64,000 bases of DNA from positions 4,793,501 to 4,857,500 of the forward strand of contig JBAMJR010000070.1 in assembly GCA_038501785.1 (NCBI GenBank), given 5' to 3'. Below the pieces are notes generated by a model. That model did not search any database. It was given only the letters and a program-made list of their open reading frames with translations, and was not told the origin of the DNA. The stretch is from Myoxocephalus aenaeus. Taxonomy: Eukaryota; Chordata; Actinopteri; Perciformes; Cottidae. A program made the position numbers and the translations under genes. Within the stretch, counting starts at the first letter, position 1. Each line of letters starts with the position of its first letter. This document shows positions 36,368 through 48,400 of the stretch, piece after piece.

Positions 36368-37421
36368 CAGGGCCGGAGTGGGGCCACTTTTCAGCCCGGG
36401 AATTTCAGGCTCAAGACCGGCCCACTTTTTCCATGGTAGTGGAAATTGGATAAATGAAGCAACAGTTCAGCTCTTACTATCCTGTAGTTTTTTTTTTTTA
36501 TTAATACCATGGTCCAACAAATAATGTAAAGGTTAAATACAACAATAATAATCCACTAAAGATGAGAAGTTAATAAAAAATATTCCACTATTCCACATTT
36601 GAAACGTATCCCAGTCTTCAACAAAGAGGCATATTGAACTAATGTTCAATATGTTCAACTCACAGTACAGTATACAGTTACCTTGTGAATAGCACCAACA
36701 GCATCTACAGCATCAGTAACCGCCTCAGCAGTGCACTGGTTTCAGCCACTGTATCTATAACTGTGTCGTTGCTTATAGACATGAGGATTTCCTTCTCTGT
36801 GCACATTAACATGAACGCCTCCAAGTTTTTCTTTAGCATTCCAACGCATTTTTCTGCATGAGTATTATATAGTGGTGATTTACTCCTTTACTACACCCAC
36901 TTCTGAGCAAACAATGCATATTGGTTCATCAAGTACTGTCATATACTGCTCTTTCTTACAATATATAACTTTAATTCATATTGTTTCCTCTGTTATCCTC
37001 TCTACCTGTCCCTGTAGTCATGGCCTCCTCATTGCAAATGTCGGGCTCATCATTTTCAGCAGGAGACTCTTATCTGCTGCCCCGAAGCTACAAAGAACAT
37101 ATTACTGCATACTTCAATATCAATATCAATATTATATATCAATATTTGCATAATATTTGCAAAGTCTATGGATGGCCATATTTTGGGTGATATAAAAAGG
37201 CTAATATTTTAATTAAATGTAATATTTTGCTTGGGAATAGGTTGACAACGCTACAACCCATGCAGAGGCTGCGGTGTCAGAATGCGGAACGTGTGTAGCC
37301 CACTTTAAGAGAAGATGGACTAACGTGACAAATGTCAACAAATAAAATTCTCGACCGGCCCAGAAGTGAAGCGGCCCACCGGGAACTCTCCCGATTCTCC
37401 CGATTACCCACCCCGGGCCTG
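36368..37421. mobile_element. hAT element, 1054 bp, with perfect 8-bp target duplication
   Basis: The target 8-mer catccagg is present at 36360-36367 and again at 37422-37429. The element starts cagggccggagtgggg; the inverse complement of its right end reads caggcccggggtgggt, agreeing at 13 of 16 positions. Subterminal GC-rich words (accggccca near 36416 and gaccggcccag near 37352) are also inverted relatives. Between them is AT-rich sequence and a decayed transposase fragment on the minus strand. It lies about 70 bases upstream of paired CCAAT boxes of the drosha promoter. hAT assignment rests on the 8-bp duplication, the CAGGG-type ends and the transposase fragment. Confidence 0.85.
36705..36845 (-). 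pseudogene. hAT transposase fragment (decayed)
   Basis: The minus strand reads VGMLKKNLEAFMLMCTEKEI then LMSISNDTVIDTVAETSALL before a stop. It resembles an internal part of hAT-type transposases and their domesticated relatives in fish. No start codon, zinc finger or hATC dimerisation region is recognisable around it. It is a remnant inside the 1054-bp element. Confidence 0.5.
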
Positions 37422-37489
37422 CATCCAGGTCACAGTAATATAACATGAAATAGCGGCTTGTTTAATTAGGAGCTCCAGTGGTGCTACTG

Positions 37490-37771
37490 CCGCTCCAGCT
37501 CCGGTGAGAAACCGGGGTTTTCATTGGCCAACGACCGGACCGCTGAATGTGATTGGTCCGTCCGTGTTCGTCTCTCTAACCATTCCGACTGGAAACACGG
37601 CTGCTCTGAAAGCGTGGTACCCTGACGAAGAACGCGTCTCATTGAGAAACCGCTTCAGACAATTTTAAGACAATTAACATCGGTGTAATTTTAGATTGTA
37701 ATTTGTTTTAAACCAGTCGTGAAGACGGAACGATGCGCTTCATTTTCTAGCGTTGCTCGTTTTTTTTTAAG
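37490..37771 (+). promoter_or_regulatory. Probable drosha promoter and non-coding first exon
   Basis: Two inverted CCAAT boxes (ATTGG at 37523-37527 and 37552-37556) lie 29 bases apart in a GC- and CpG-richer patch (ccgctccagctccggtgaga, aacgaccggaccgct), without a clear TATA box. A candidate splice donor (aag|gtaatt) at 37772 would end a 5' UTR exon starting somewhere between about 37580 and 37680. The next acceptor is at 38367, two bases before the start codon. This layout is typical of a TATA-less housekeeping promoter. Start site is inferred. Confidence 0.45.
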
Positions 37772-38367
37772 GTAATTTATTATATCCACTGTCATGATGT
37801 GCTAGCAGGCTTGCTAGCATGCTACCGGGTAACAAATGGAGCTGTAACCTATACTGTATACAACATATTATAACATGGTACTAATGTTAATATTGACCCA
37901 GGTGACTAGTTCATCTTCTAACGCTGACACCTAGTCAGTTACTCAATGCGTTTAATTGAAAATGACACATGTTGTTGCTAACAGCAGCTAGCTAAAGATG
38001 CTAAACAAGCCGTTTAACGGTGTTATGCTTGTGATGAACTCCTGATAACAGTTGCGCTAACGAGTATTAATAATGTCACTTAGTCGGTTCGTTTAGTTTC
38101 AGGTGTCTTTTTAGATCAATATGTCTTCAGCAAAGAAAGACACGAGAACGAAATAGTAATGTGCAACCAGGCTAGTTAGTCCCCAAATAACTCTCACAAA
38201 GTATTTATTGTTTCTGAAAAAGAAAAAGAATTCAGACTCGTAAGTCCCCGTTGTGGTGTTTTGTGCTTCCCAAACATCAACTGAAAGTAAAGCTTTTGTC
38301 CAGGTGCATTTCCTTTCAGGTTCAGGTTTGTTTCCTGTTCTGTAACTTGAAGGTTTTCTGTCCGCAG
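37772..38367 (+). other. Probable drosha intron 1 (5' UTR intron)
   Basis: From the candidate donor at 37772 to the acceptor gttttctgtccgcag. AT-rich; no other feature seen. Confidence 0.45.
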
Positions 38368-38369
38368 TC

Positions 38370-39406
38370 ATGTCTTTCCATCAGGACCGGGGGAGCCCCA
38401 GGGGGGGAGTGCCTCCAGGCCAGCACGGCCCCCAGCACAGCGGCCAGCACGGCCCCCAACACGGCCCCCAGCACGGCGGCCAGCACGGCCCCCAGCACGG
38501 CCCCCAGCACGGCCCCCAGCACAGCGGCCAGCACGGCTCCCAGCACGGCGGCCAGCACGGCTCCCAGCACGGCGGCCAGCACGGCGCTCAGCACGGCTCC
38601 CAGCACGGCTCCCAGCAGAGCTACCGCCCCGGCAACCTGAGACCGCCGCCGCCCCAGCCTCCCGTTCCCCAATACCACTACGATTCTCAGGCTCCTCCCA
38701 GTTCCAGCTACCACGGAAACAGCAGCTACATGCCTCCGCACTCCGACTTCATGCACTACCCTCCGCCAGCGCCGTCCCCGACTCCCAGTTCTCTCAACCA
38801 GTGCCCGGTGCGCCCGCCTTTCCCCAAGCCCCCCGTCCGGCAGGGCTTCCTTGAGCCGCCGCCAAACTTCCCCCCTCCTCCCCTCCCCAGCTCCTCAGGG
38901 GGTCCCACGTCAGGGTCCCAGGTGTCCGCTCAGAATGCCTACCACCAGTACATGATGCCTCCTGCGGCCCCGCCACCTATGCCACACCCATCCATGCCAC
39001 CTCCCATGGCTTCACAGTCCATGAACTACCACTCTCCGTACTCCATGAACTACCCCCATCCTCCTCCCCCTCCTTTCCCCCCTCCCACCTTCAGCCCCGG
39101 CTACACCCAGAGCGCCAGCTCGTTCAAACCGGACCCCAGCTTCAGGCAAGGGGGGCAGTACAAGTACGAGAAGCCCCCCATGGACAACAGGAGGTCTCCG
39201 GAGAGAGGGTACCGCCACGACGACCACAAGCAGAAGGGCTACGGCTACGGCAGCCACGGCGACAGGCACAAAATGGAATTTCCCGGAGAGAGGAAGGACC
39301 GCGGGAGGAGCCCGGACAAGCGCGGCAGGCCGGAGGGGGGGCGGTACCGGTCCGAGTACGACCGGGGCCGGACTTCCCCCAGACACAGGAGCCGGGATCG
39401 TAGCAG
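38370..39406 (+). CDS. drosha: drosha coding exon 1
   Basis: Residues 1-345 plus two bases. The exon follows acceptor tccgcag (38361-38367) and ends at cgtagcag|gtacac. It encodes MSFHQDRGSPRGGVPPG, the QHGx repeat, SYRPGNLRPPPPQPPVPQYH, a Pro/Met/Tyr-rich stretch, then RRSPERG...RHDDHKQ and DRGRSPDKRG...EYDRGRTSPRHRS, the basic RS region thought to act in nuclear localisation. The open frame continues into the intron to 39611, but phase and human similarity favour splicing at 39407. Confidence 0.92.
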
Positions 39407-42400
39407 GTACACGTATAGACGTTACTCTCCGAACTGGTATCTGTCTGTGAACATGTTTTTTTTTTTCCTTACTACCATGCGTGTTTGTTCACAGGGAGCG
39501 GTATCGTCACAGAGAAAGCCGGAGGTCCCAGTCGCCCGACAGGCACAGGAAGAGGCCTCGAAGGTACACATGCAGTCCGTTATCGGTCTGACTAAATCAC
39601 CACTCGTCTAAAACTGTTTCAGATCATTTTGACACTTTTGGGGTTCTGGTTCTCTTTACGGTTAAGTTCAGTAAGTGTAGGATTGATATTGTATCTGCAC
39701 ACTACATGCAGGTATGTTGGGACTATTTGTACTTCACTGTTTTCGGTTGGTTGGTTTGTTTGTTTGTTGGCGGGGATTATGAAAATAACGACCTGATTTT
39801 CATGAAATTTAGTGGGAGGGTGTAGCATGGGCCAAGGAAGAACCCATTACATTAGGGTGAGAACCCATTAAATCAGGGTGCCAGAGCACCCCCAATAACT
39901 GCAGTTTTTTTTGTTCAAATTTGTAGTCCAAGCCGTTAAGCTCTCAGTCTCTCAGCCGCTGAATGATGCTTCCAGTGACTTGCAATGTGCAGGGCTCAAC
40001 AGCGAGCTCTGCCAGGAGAAATTGGCAACCAATTCGTGGCCTCTGGTTGCCATCAGTGGCAACTGCTTTTTAACATAAAAAAGGATGACAAACAGAACCA
40101 CAGTCTCTTCATGCGTTTGAGAGAGAACTCTGCAAAATCACATCAGATTGGAGCTAATCTCTGATAGAAGAGATGATGGATGAGCTGATGTTGTTGTTGT
40201 CACTAGATAGACAATAACTTTGCTATTAACCACGTCTCACATTCTTCATTCAGCACTTGGAGCTGCCTCAGGTGTCGTCACGCGACCTTCACTCGGTCCT
40301 TTTGGTCACACGATAACCAGTGTTCATAACTTCCTTTTTTTTCTTTTTCTTCCTCTCCGTGCTTCGCAGTCGGTCCACGAGCAGAGACAGGAAGCGCGGT
40401 CGCTGGGAAGACGAGAGGGAGAAAAGGTCGGAGAGCTCCTCCGGCCCGAGCGGCAGAGAGCGCAGCTACTCCTCCGTCAGGAGCCGAGACCCGGAGGAGG
40501 CGTTCGCTGACAGGGACAGGGAGCGGGAGAGGGAGCGAGACCGGGAGAAGGAGAAGGAGAAAGAGAAGGAAAAGGAGAAGGAGAAGGGGGATGAGGAGAA
40601 GGAGGAAGATGAGCAGCTGAAACCTGCTTGGATCCGCTGCACTCACGCTGAGAACAACTACTCCAATGACCCCATGGACCAAGTGGTACTGTTGGACCTT
40701 CTGTCTTAATTAATAAATCCGTGCTGTGCGCACTAATTGTTTGTTGTAATATCTAATTGTTAATGTACCTTTTTTACTGCCGTAAAAATGTCTTTGCCTG
40801 CAGTTCGCTCAAGGTAGATTTTTAAAGGTTATAATTCACTTTTATTTAAACAAAGAGCTCATTAACACCGAGCACAGACTTGCTTGATATCGTTTCTTCC
40901 ATCTGACCGGCGAACGAAACGTCCTCCGTCTGCCATTTCATCAAATCTGGTCTTTAACGGTGGTGTTTAAAAGAGGCGGATTAGCTTCTCTCCAACGCGG
41001 TGCCTTTTTCAGCCGATCGGGTCACAGCGAGCTCCTAAAAGACGCCTCAGCCACCATTTGCAAATCCCCATCTCGTCCCTTCAAACGCTTTTCTGATGTC
41101 TTTGGACTTTTTTGGATTGTGCCAAGTCCCTTTTTTCTTCTCTAAAGCTCTGACCTTTACCAGTGCTTGCTTCATGCTATCATCAGCTATTTTTTTTTCA
41201 TATTTCTCCACCCCCCACCCCACCCACTAAATGACACATTCTGCAAAAGACCCGACCCCATCTTTCAATGAAAGTGAAGGTAAATGTCTTTGCATCTGCT
41301 GTGACAGTGAGGACGCTAACACCTAAAAGGGTGTTGACTCACACTGCCTCGGAGCCTCGAGAGGGCGGCTCACAGCGGGGTGCTGTCACTGACCGCTCAA
41401 TGCCCAGACGCTCTCCTGTGAATTTATTAAAATGCAGATTCTTTTCACTTTTTTCTTTGCTGTAATGATTTTTAGTAGTAGTGTTTTTGTGCCTGCTGCC
41501 ATCACTTTGATCTTTGGGCCGTAGGGTCTCTGAAATGAACAGGCTTCTTCTCTCTGGAGTGATTTTAGTCACACAGGTGGTTGTGATCACATTAACCTGT
41601 GAGCTAATATGCAACACTAGGTATGCAAAGGGTCGCTAAGTATCCCTAAAAAAAAAAAAAAAAAAATCTGTAATTTCTAGAAGATTGTTCGGAAAATATC
41701 AATAAAAGATTTCAGAAATTTTCCCGAAAAGTGAAGTTAACCTCTGGAATTTGGATTTTTTTATTATTATTATTATTATTATAGAAAACATTTTCACATA
41801 CTTTTAGTATTAAAAAACATACCTTTTTTTAATTGTGACCAAATGAACGTGCATAAAATTACTTTTAATTGTACCATCTTTTTTTTTTTTTTTATACTTT
41901 CTATCAGAAGGTATGATCTGGTAAAAGGTTTGTTTCTATCTGCATATTACACGTTAAATACAAGCAGAGCAACTAGCCCACATGTCTCCATTTTATTCCT
42001 ATTATCTCCCGTTCATTTCCATTTGAACGTTTTCACCTTTTTAAATATTCCCTGAATTTGGCGACACGAGCGATATTACATATGAAGAACAGCTAAAACC
42101 CGTGTGTACTATTTCTGTGTTACCGTTCAGGTTGTTTATCTGCACTCGATCTTATTTGACGCCTGCATGTTTGTCATCTTAAATGTGTCCAGGGGGACTC
42201 CACGGTGGTGGGCACCAGCAAGCTGCGGGTCCTGTACGAGCGCTTCGAGGAGGAGCTGGGGAGGAGGCAGGAGAGAGCCAAGTCCGTCCGGCCCATGTGG
42301 GACCCGCCCAAGACCAAGCTGGATGAGGATCCATGTGTGCAGTCCTGCAAAACTAGTTGGGTATAATGTAAAAAAAATCTGTGTTCATGTCGCTCTAATA

Positions 42401-45400
42401 AATTTCCCCCTTTGCAAAAATGTTTCGACAGTCGGCGATACCTGCTCTTTTCTTGGCGTTTTTTTGTGTGCCTCTTTTTGTGTGAGCGCGCGCGTTGCTC
42501 TGTTTTTAAGCGCAACGCCGGAATAGCGACGCGCCAACGGTTAACACATCTGTCGGCAATCTCGCGTAATTGATATGCATAAAAAGTCGCTGTCTTCTCA
42601 GCGGTGCGTTAGGCTGCGGCAGAGATTAAGTTCAGTGTTTATGATGCTATCTGCAGGGCCGCCTGCCTGATTGTCTCTTTCGGCGCCGCAACAATATAAA
42701 TCTCGCTCGGGGGGGAGATCTAATTTGCCAAAACATGTTGCTCCGGGGCGCCGACTTCACAAACGAGTGCTCGAGCTCGGAAACAAATAAATAAAAAAAA
42801 AAAACCAGCTGATAAGAGTTGAAGACTTTGCTTAGCTGAGAATCACAAACTGTACAGCTGACTGGTAATTATAATCCTCGTTTTGTTGGGAGGTTTCCTT
42901 TCAGTGGGAGAAATAAAGAAAACACAAGTGCCAACAACTGTAGTGCTCTTTTAATCTCACGAAACGCTTTTACGGTCTAATGAAGGAGAGAATTTCAACC
43001 ACGAATTGGTAAGCTAAGCTTATTTTATTTAAAGAAACATTGAGAAAACTCGACAGATCTGAAACTTCTGCCGTGTCACCGGCGTCGTGTGGGTGATTAT
43101 CCTCCGAGCCCAGAGAGCGCGCCGTTTGAAAACCCTCTCCGACGGACAGCTTTACCGAGACGTTATGCTGTATAATGCTTTTTTTTGAGGGGGGGCGCCG
43201 CTGAGCCGGAGGAGCTTAACCGCCGAGAACCCGTCTCTCCGGCTCGCCGCATTACGTTTCCGCCGGCAGCTCGACTTATAAAAGGCCGCACTTTTGTGCA
43301 CTTTCAGACGACAGCAGCAGCGAGTCGGACTGCGAGTCGGACGGCGAGGGGAGCAGCTGCTCCAGCAGCTCCGACTCGGACGTGTTCGACGTCATCGCCG
43401 AGATCAAGAGGAAGAAAGCTCACCCCGACCGCCTGCACGAGGAGCTGTGGTACAACGACCCGGGGCAGGTCGGTCTCCCTCTTGGGTCGTTTGTTTATAA
43501 CTATGTTCTCCCCCCACCTTTTTTTTTTGAGGTGAAACCTGAAGATTTCTTTCGAGATGCAGCTCAGCAGTCTGTGTCGAGTGGTTCTAGTCTTAATTCA
43601 TCAAATAAAAATAGATGCATTAAAATAAGCGCTTGGAACATTATGATGCATATATAAAATGACCAGTCCTATGCTCAGTGTATAAGCTGATACCACTGGT
43701 TGCACAGGTTTATTTGTAAAGCACATTTCAACAACAACAAGGTGATTCAAAGTGCTTCACATAAAACCATTAAATCAAAACATAATGCAGAAGAAAACAA
43801 TTAAGAACATTCATTTTAAAACATTAAAAAACAGCCAAAAAGCAAGAAATAAAATCCACTAAAAAGTATAAAAATGATCAAAAGTCCCTCCAGAATCTGC
43901 TCAGAAACTCTCCTCGTTGTCAGTATACATAGAATAGTCCCACGTCCCCTGAACGCCTCTTGATCTCTAGTCACATAGAGGTCACAACAGGTCATTTTAT
44001 GCAGTGACGTCATGTTTCACCACATGGGCAAGAAGACCGTTAAGTCCCCAGTATGCAGAAACATTCTTATGAGCGTGAATATGGCCGTTCCAGTTTTTCC
44101 CCCTTCGCCAAAATGTAGCCTAATTTAGGACCGTTATTTGTGAAGAACAGATGACGGTCTGATAAAGCTGCCTTTAAAAACTTTCCAGATGATGAACCCT
44201 TTGGATTTGAACACAGATTTAATTCTTTAGCAGAAATTATGCCAATAACAAACTTTGTTCCTCTCTTGTATGGCGAGTTGGCCGCCAGTCGTATCTATAA
44301 TGCAGATACAGCTCAAGGTGTAATGCTTTGTCGAGTGTTTTTCCACTCTTAATGCGTCTGCAGCAACATTTGATTGAGGGCACCGGGTTCAGGTCCTTGT
44401 GTGTGTGTGTGTGTGTGTGTGTGAGCTTTTGAAAACACATTTTTTTTACAAAATATTGGAAATCGCTTCCTTCAGTAGACGAGGCCGCTCGAGGTCTGAG
44501 GCCCGACTACGTGAATGGAAAAGTCTTCGAAGATTATCGGAGAGTTTGTTTTTCCCTTTTTCTTTTTAAAGAATGAATGAACTGTTGTTTGGATAAAAAA
44601 AAAATGCCGATCAATAAGATGTTTTTGTGCTGTGAGTTTACCTTCACTTTGCCCCTGACACGTTTAACTTAAACCTCCCGGACCCCCGGAGAAGAAGAAG
44701 TAAAGGTCAGGAGAATGCAGCTCTGAGATGTGGAGCGCTGCACACGGCAAGTGAAGCGATTGTGTCTTGATTTTCCGTATTTTCTGTCCGTCCAGATGAA
44801 TGATGGTCCCTTGTGTAAGTGCAGCGCCAAGGCCAGACGTACAGGGATCCGCCACAGCATCTACCCGGGGGAGGAGGTACGACGCGCCGTGAATAAATCA
44901 CCCTTTCATAACCTTGAAGCCGGGGGGCAAGGGCGTTTACTGGAGGCGGCTCAAACTGCACTCGCTACGCAGTCTTCTTTTTGCATTAAAGGGACAAACA
45001 AGGGCGATGTTATCATCCCGAAAGAATCAAATGATGATGTTACATGTGCATTGCTGTGAGAGTCTGACAGGGCGCTTGATCTATACCAGTGGCTCATCGA
45101 TTATTAATTTTTTTGCCAGGCGCTGAGATTTCTGGTTTTCATAACTCGCTTTCTCTGGCCTTCCTCTGTTCTGGAACAACAACAACAACAAAAAAACTCC
45201 CACAGAGAAGATTCTTCAACCGAACAGTTGAACACATTTTCTTTATTTATTCTCCTTGTGTTTTATCCAAGGTGTGATATCACTCCTTTTATCTAACGCT
45301 TCTATTTGAGGAGGTGAAGCCGGTCCGCGTCGCCTCACGTGCGTTAAGTGTTTTGCACGGCGGTGAATTAGCATCAACCTGTCGGAGAGTTCTACTCGCT

Positions 45401-48400
45401 AAATTCACAGGGCTTGTCCCCTCGTTAGATGATTAGTTGACTAATTGCTTGTTACGCTCTCGGCTGACCAGGAAATTCGTACTCAATTAATTGCTTTTTT
45501 TATTTTATTTAATTTTTTAGGGCTTTATAAAGTCTATGGGAAATGTGACTGCGTTCATTAAGAGGATGTCAGTTAAAATGTCAGCCATTAAGCAGTGCTG
45601 GAAATTATGGGTTGGATCTCTGGCAGATATGGGAGCTGGAGGTCGCCTCCTTGTTAGTGATGCGCTTCCACCTCGTGTGGCCAAAATGAGTATTACAACG
45701 TTTTATTCACTGATGCAATTTTTTTTCATTTTCTTAAAGGAATTTAGGAACTTTTTTCTCGCTTGCCTCTCGGAGCTTCCTTAGCTATCGCAATCATTAA
45801 AAAAAATAATAATATCCTTTTGGTCTTTTTATTGCACTGAGCTGCACGTCAGTTTAACCCAGTTTGTGTTTCTCTCAGCCCGTGAAACATTGCCGTCCGA
45901 TGAACAACAACTCTGGAAAACTGTTCCACTACAGGATCACCGTGTCTCCTCCCACCAACTTCCTGGTACGTCTTTTTGTTTTTGTTTTGTCAAGTTGTGG
46001 GAAAACCCGATGTCGTGTTTTATTGCTATTTCTGTATTATGTTTCATAATTTGCATCCATTGTCATATACACTATACATTCACTGCACTACACCTCAATG
46101 CCGTGTATTTTGCGTGTTCCTGCTGCAGACTGACAGGCCGACGGTGATCGAGTACGATGACCACGAGTACCTGTTTGAAGGCTTCTCTCTCTTCTCCCAC
46201 AAACCTCTCACTAACGTAAGCAAAGTCGTTTCTTCCTGTTACGCCCGTTTCTTTTGTTTTGTATTTAATGTCATCTTTTATTATTCACGTGCAGTTCCTT
46301 TTCATATTGCGTTCTGGGGGGCAGGTGTCAAACTGACGTTTTCTTGCCTGTTTTATTTGAAAGTTAAACTCCAGAAGTTTACAGAGTTGTTCACAACTCC
46401 TCCTCTTTACCTTGAAGAGTCATTTCATACTCAAATCCAAGGAAAAAGTTAAACTAATAAGTAATTAATGACCGTAGGATTAGTATGAACAAACCTAAAC
46501 TTCATGCAAAGTTTTGTTCTGGTGGATTTCTTTTTTTTATTTAGTATTGGTGCGTATTGATACTTCAGGGGATCGTGTTTTCTTTCCAAATTCTGTAGTT
46601 TCTATAAATGATTTCAAGTACAAAGTAAATAAAGAGATGAACACTTTTAATTCCCACTGAAAGCTGCATGGGGTCAATCGTGCTTCATTTAGTTGGAACA
46701 TGTCGTTTGGTAGATTTGTTCAGTTATATTTACAACCACGAAAAACAAGCAGGCGGACTGATGACCTCCATTTTATTGAACATTTCTATCCACACTGGCT
46801 GAGAACCCCAGCAACCTTTTTTTTTTTTTTACTGCTTTTTAAGTCTATTTTCGACCCGTTTCGTGAAGCTCTCGCACAAACATCTCGCTGCGGTGACGTG
46901 AAACGTGTGGATCGATACATACGAGCGCCTTTTGATTTCGTTCCGCGGCGGCAGCCTTCAGGACCACGGACAGCGCCGCGCCGCCCACTCATTTCACAGC
47001 TCACCTGTTAGGTTAATACACATTTTAATATTTCTGAATACCACGATCTGCAGGAAGTAGTTACCTGAACACACGGCGGGAAACCTGGATCCCATTTCTG
47101 CATTCGTCATATGGATATTTATTTATTTATATATATATATATCATGAAAATACTCTCATGAATATCTTTTCTGTTTCTTTTCTATGAGTTTCAACTCTAT
47201 ATCCCAGGGCTGGTATTCCACCCACGTCCATTGTGTATTCTGTTCCCTCTCCTTTGTGTGCCTGTGAGGTCCGTGATGGTTTAATTAGCTCTCTCTCTCT
47301 CTCTCTCTCTCTCTCCACACACTGTACGCCGCCGCTGCCCGGTCACATGACCCCATCCTCTTCCTGCAGGCCTGTTAAAGCGGGCCACGGATAATTTAGG
47401 CCATCGTTAGAGAGAGAAAGAGAGAGAGGAAAAAAAAAAAATCCTCTCCTCCTTTTAACTCGACTCGCTTCAAGAAAGAAAATAACTTCAAATCGGCTTT
47501 TGGCTCCGTGGGTTTTTCGGCTCCTTTGTTGCCCCCCGGACAAAGCGCTCCTCTCTCACTGCGCCGACCTTGTCGCAGGGTCCCCCTCTCTGGCCTTTGA
47601 GAGGGGGGCGGGCGGGGGGGTTGGGGGGGGCGGCATCAGTGACGGTCAAACGTTAGAGAGGTCGTGACTTGAAAGGGACCCTCTCTCTCTCTCTTCCTGT
47701 AGCCGTCTGAGCCGAGCGCCCGACTTTTATTCTAAAGGGGGACGTTTTAAAAAGGGAGCGAGAAATCGATAGAGGGGGGAGGGGGGGGGGGGCGTCATGA
47801 GAATGTGTTGAATATTTCGTCGTCTAGATGTACATGTGTGTCTGTCGGTTGTCTTTTTTTTTTTGTGTGTGCATTTCTTTTCTTTTTTTTTCTGCAAGTT
47901 TGAATAATGAACTACTCGGTCAATATCCGTCCGGCTCCACAAGGAGCCCCCGAAGGATTAGGCGCGATTCGAACTGGATAATTTAAGCAGCCCTTGTTAA
48001 GAGCGAGGGTAAACGCTTCGTGGCAGTGTGGGGATTTAAAAGCTCGCAGAGCGTGCCGATGTTAGCCCCCCGCTAGTTAGCCGGCGGGATGGGCGAAGGA
48101 TGAATGCGGCTCCCAGGTTAATCTCTTAAAATGGACCCCCGCACTTCCGACAACAAAGACCGTGTAACATGGGAGATTAAACGCAGAGGAGCCGGCTTAT
48201 CTATTCAGAGAGATTGGAGTTACTTCATTTTTGAGTGTGTGTGTGTGTGTGTGTGTGTGGAGGCATGTGAGTGTTTTTTCCCCCAAATTGGCCAAAGGGT
48301 TGTGCACGTTTACACACGTTGTGGTAGTTTTGTTTCTTCTTTGTGTGTGTGTGTGTGCGGCTTATTTTATTTTATTTGTTAATAATGAGTTTCCTCCTGT

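Noticed and set aside
38322..38756. 144-codon minus-strand frame opposite drosha exon 1
   Set aside because: Shadow of the 12-bp QHGx repeat (Ala/Val/Leu-rich on the other strand).
39407..39611. Readthrough of drosha coding exon 1 to a stop at 39611
   Set aside because: Donor at 39407, acceptor at 39495 and similarity to vertebrate Drosha all support splicing; readthrough peptide is intron-like.
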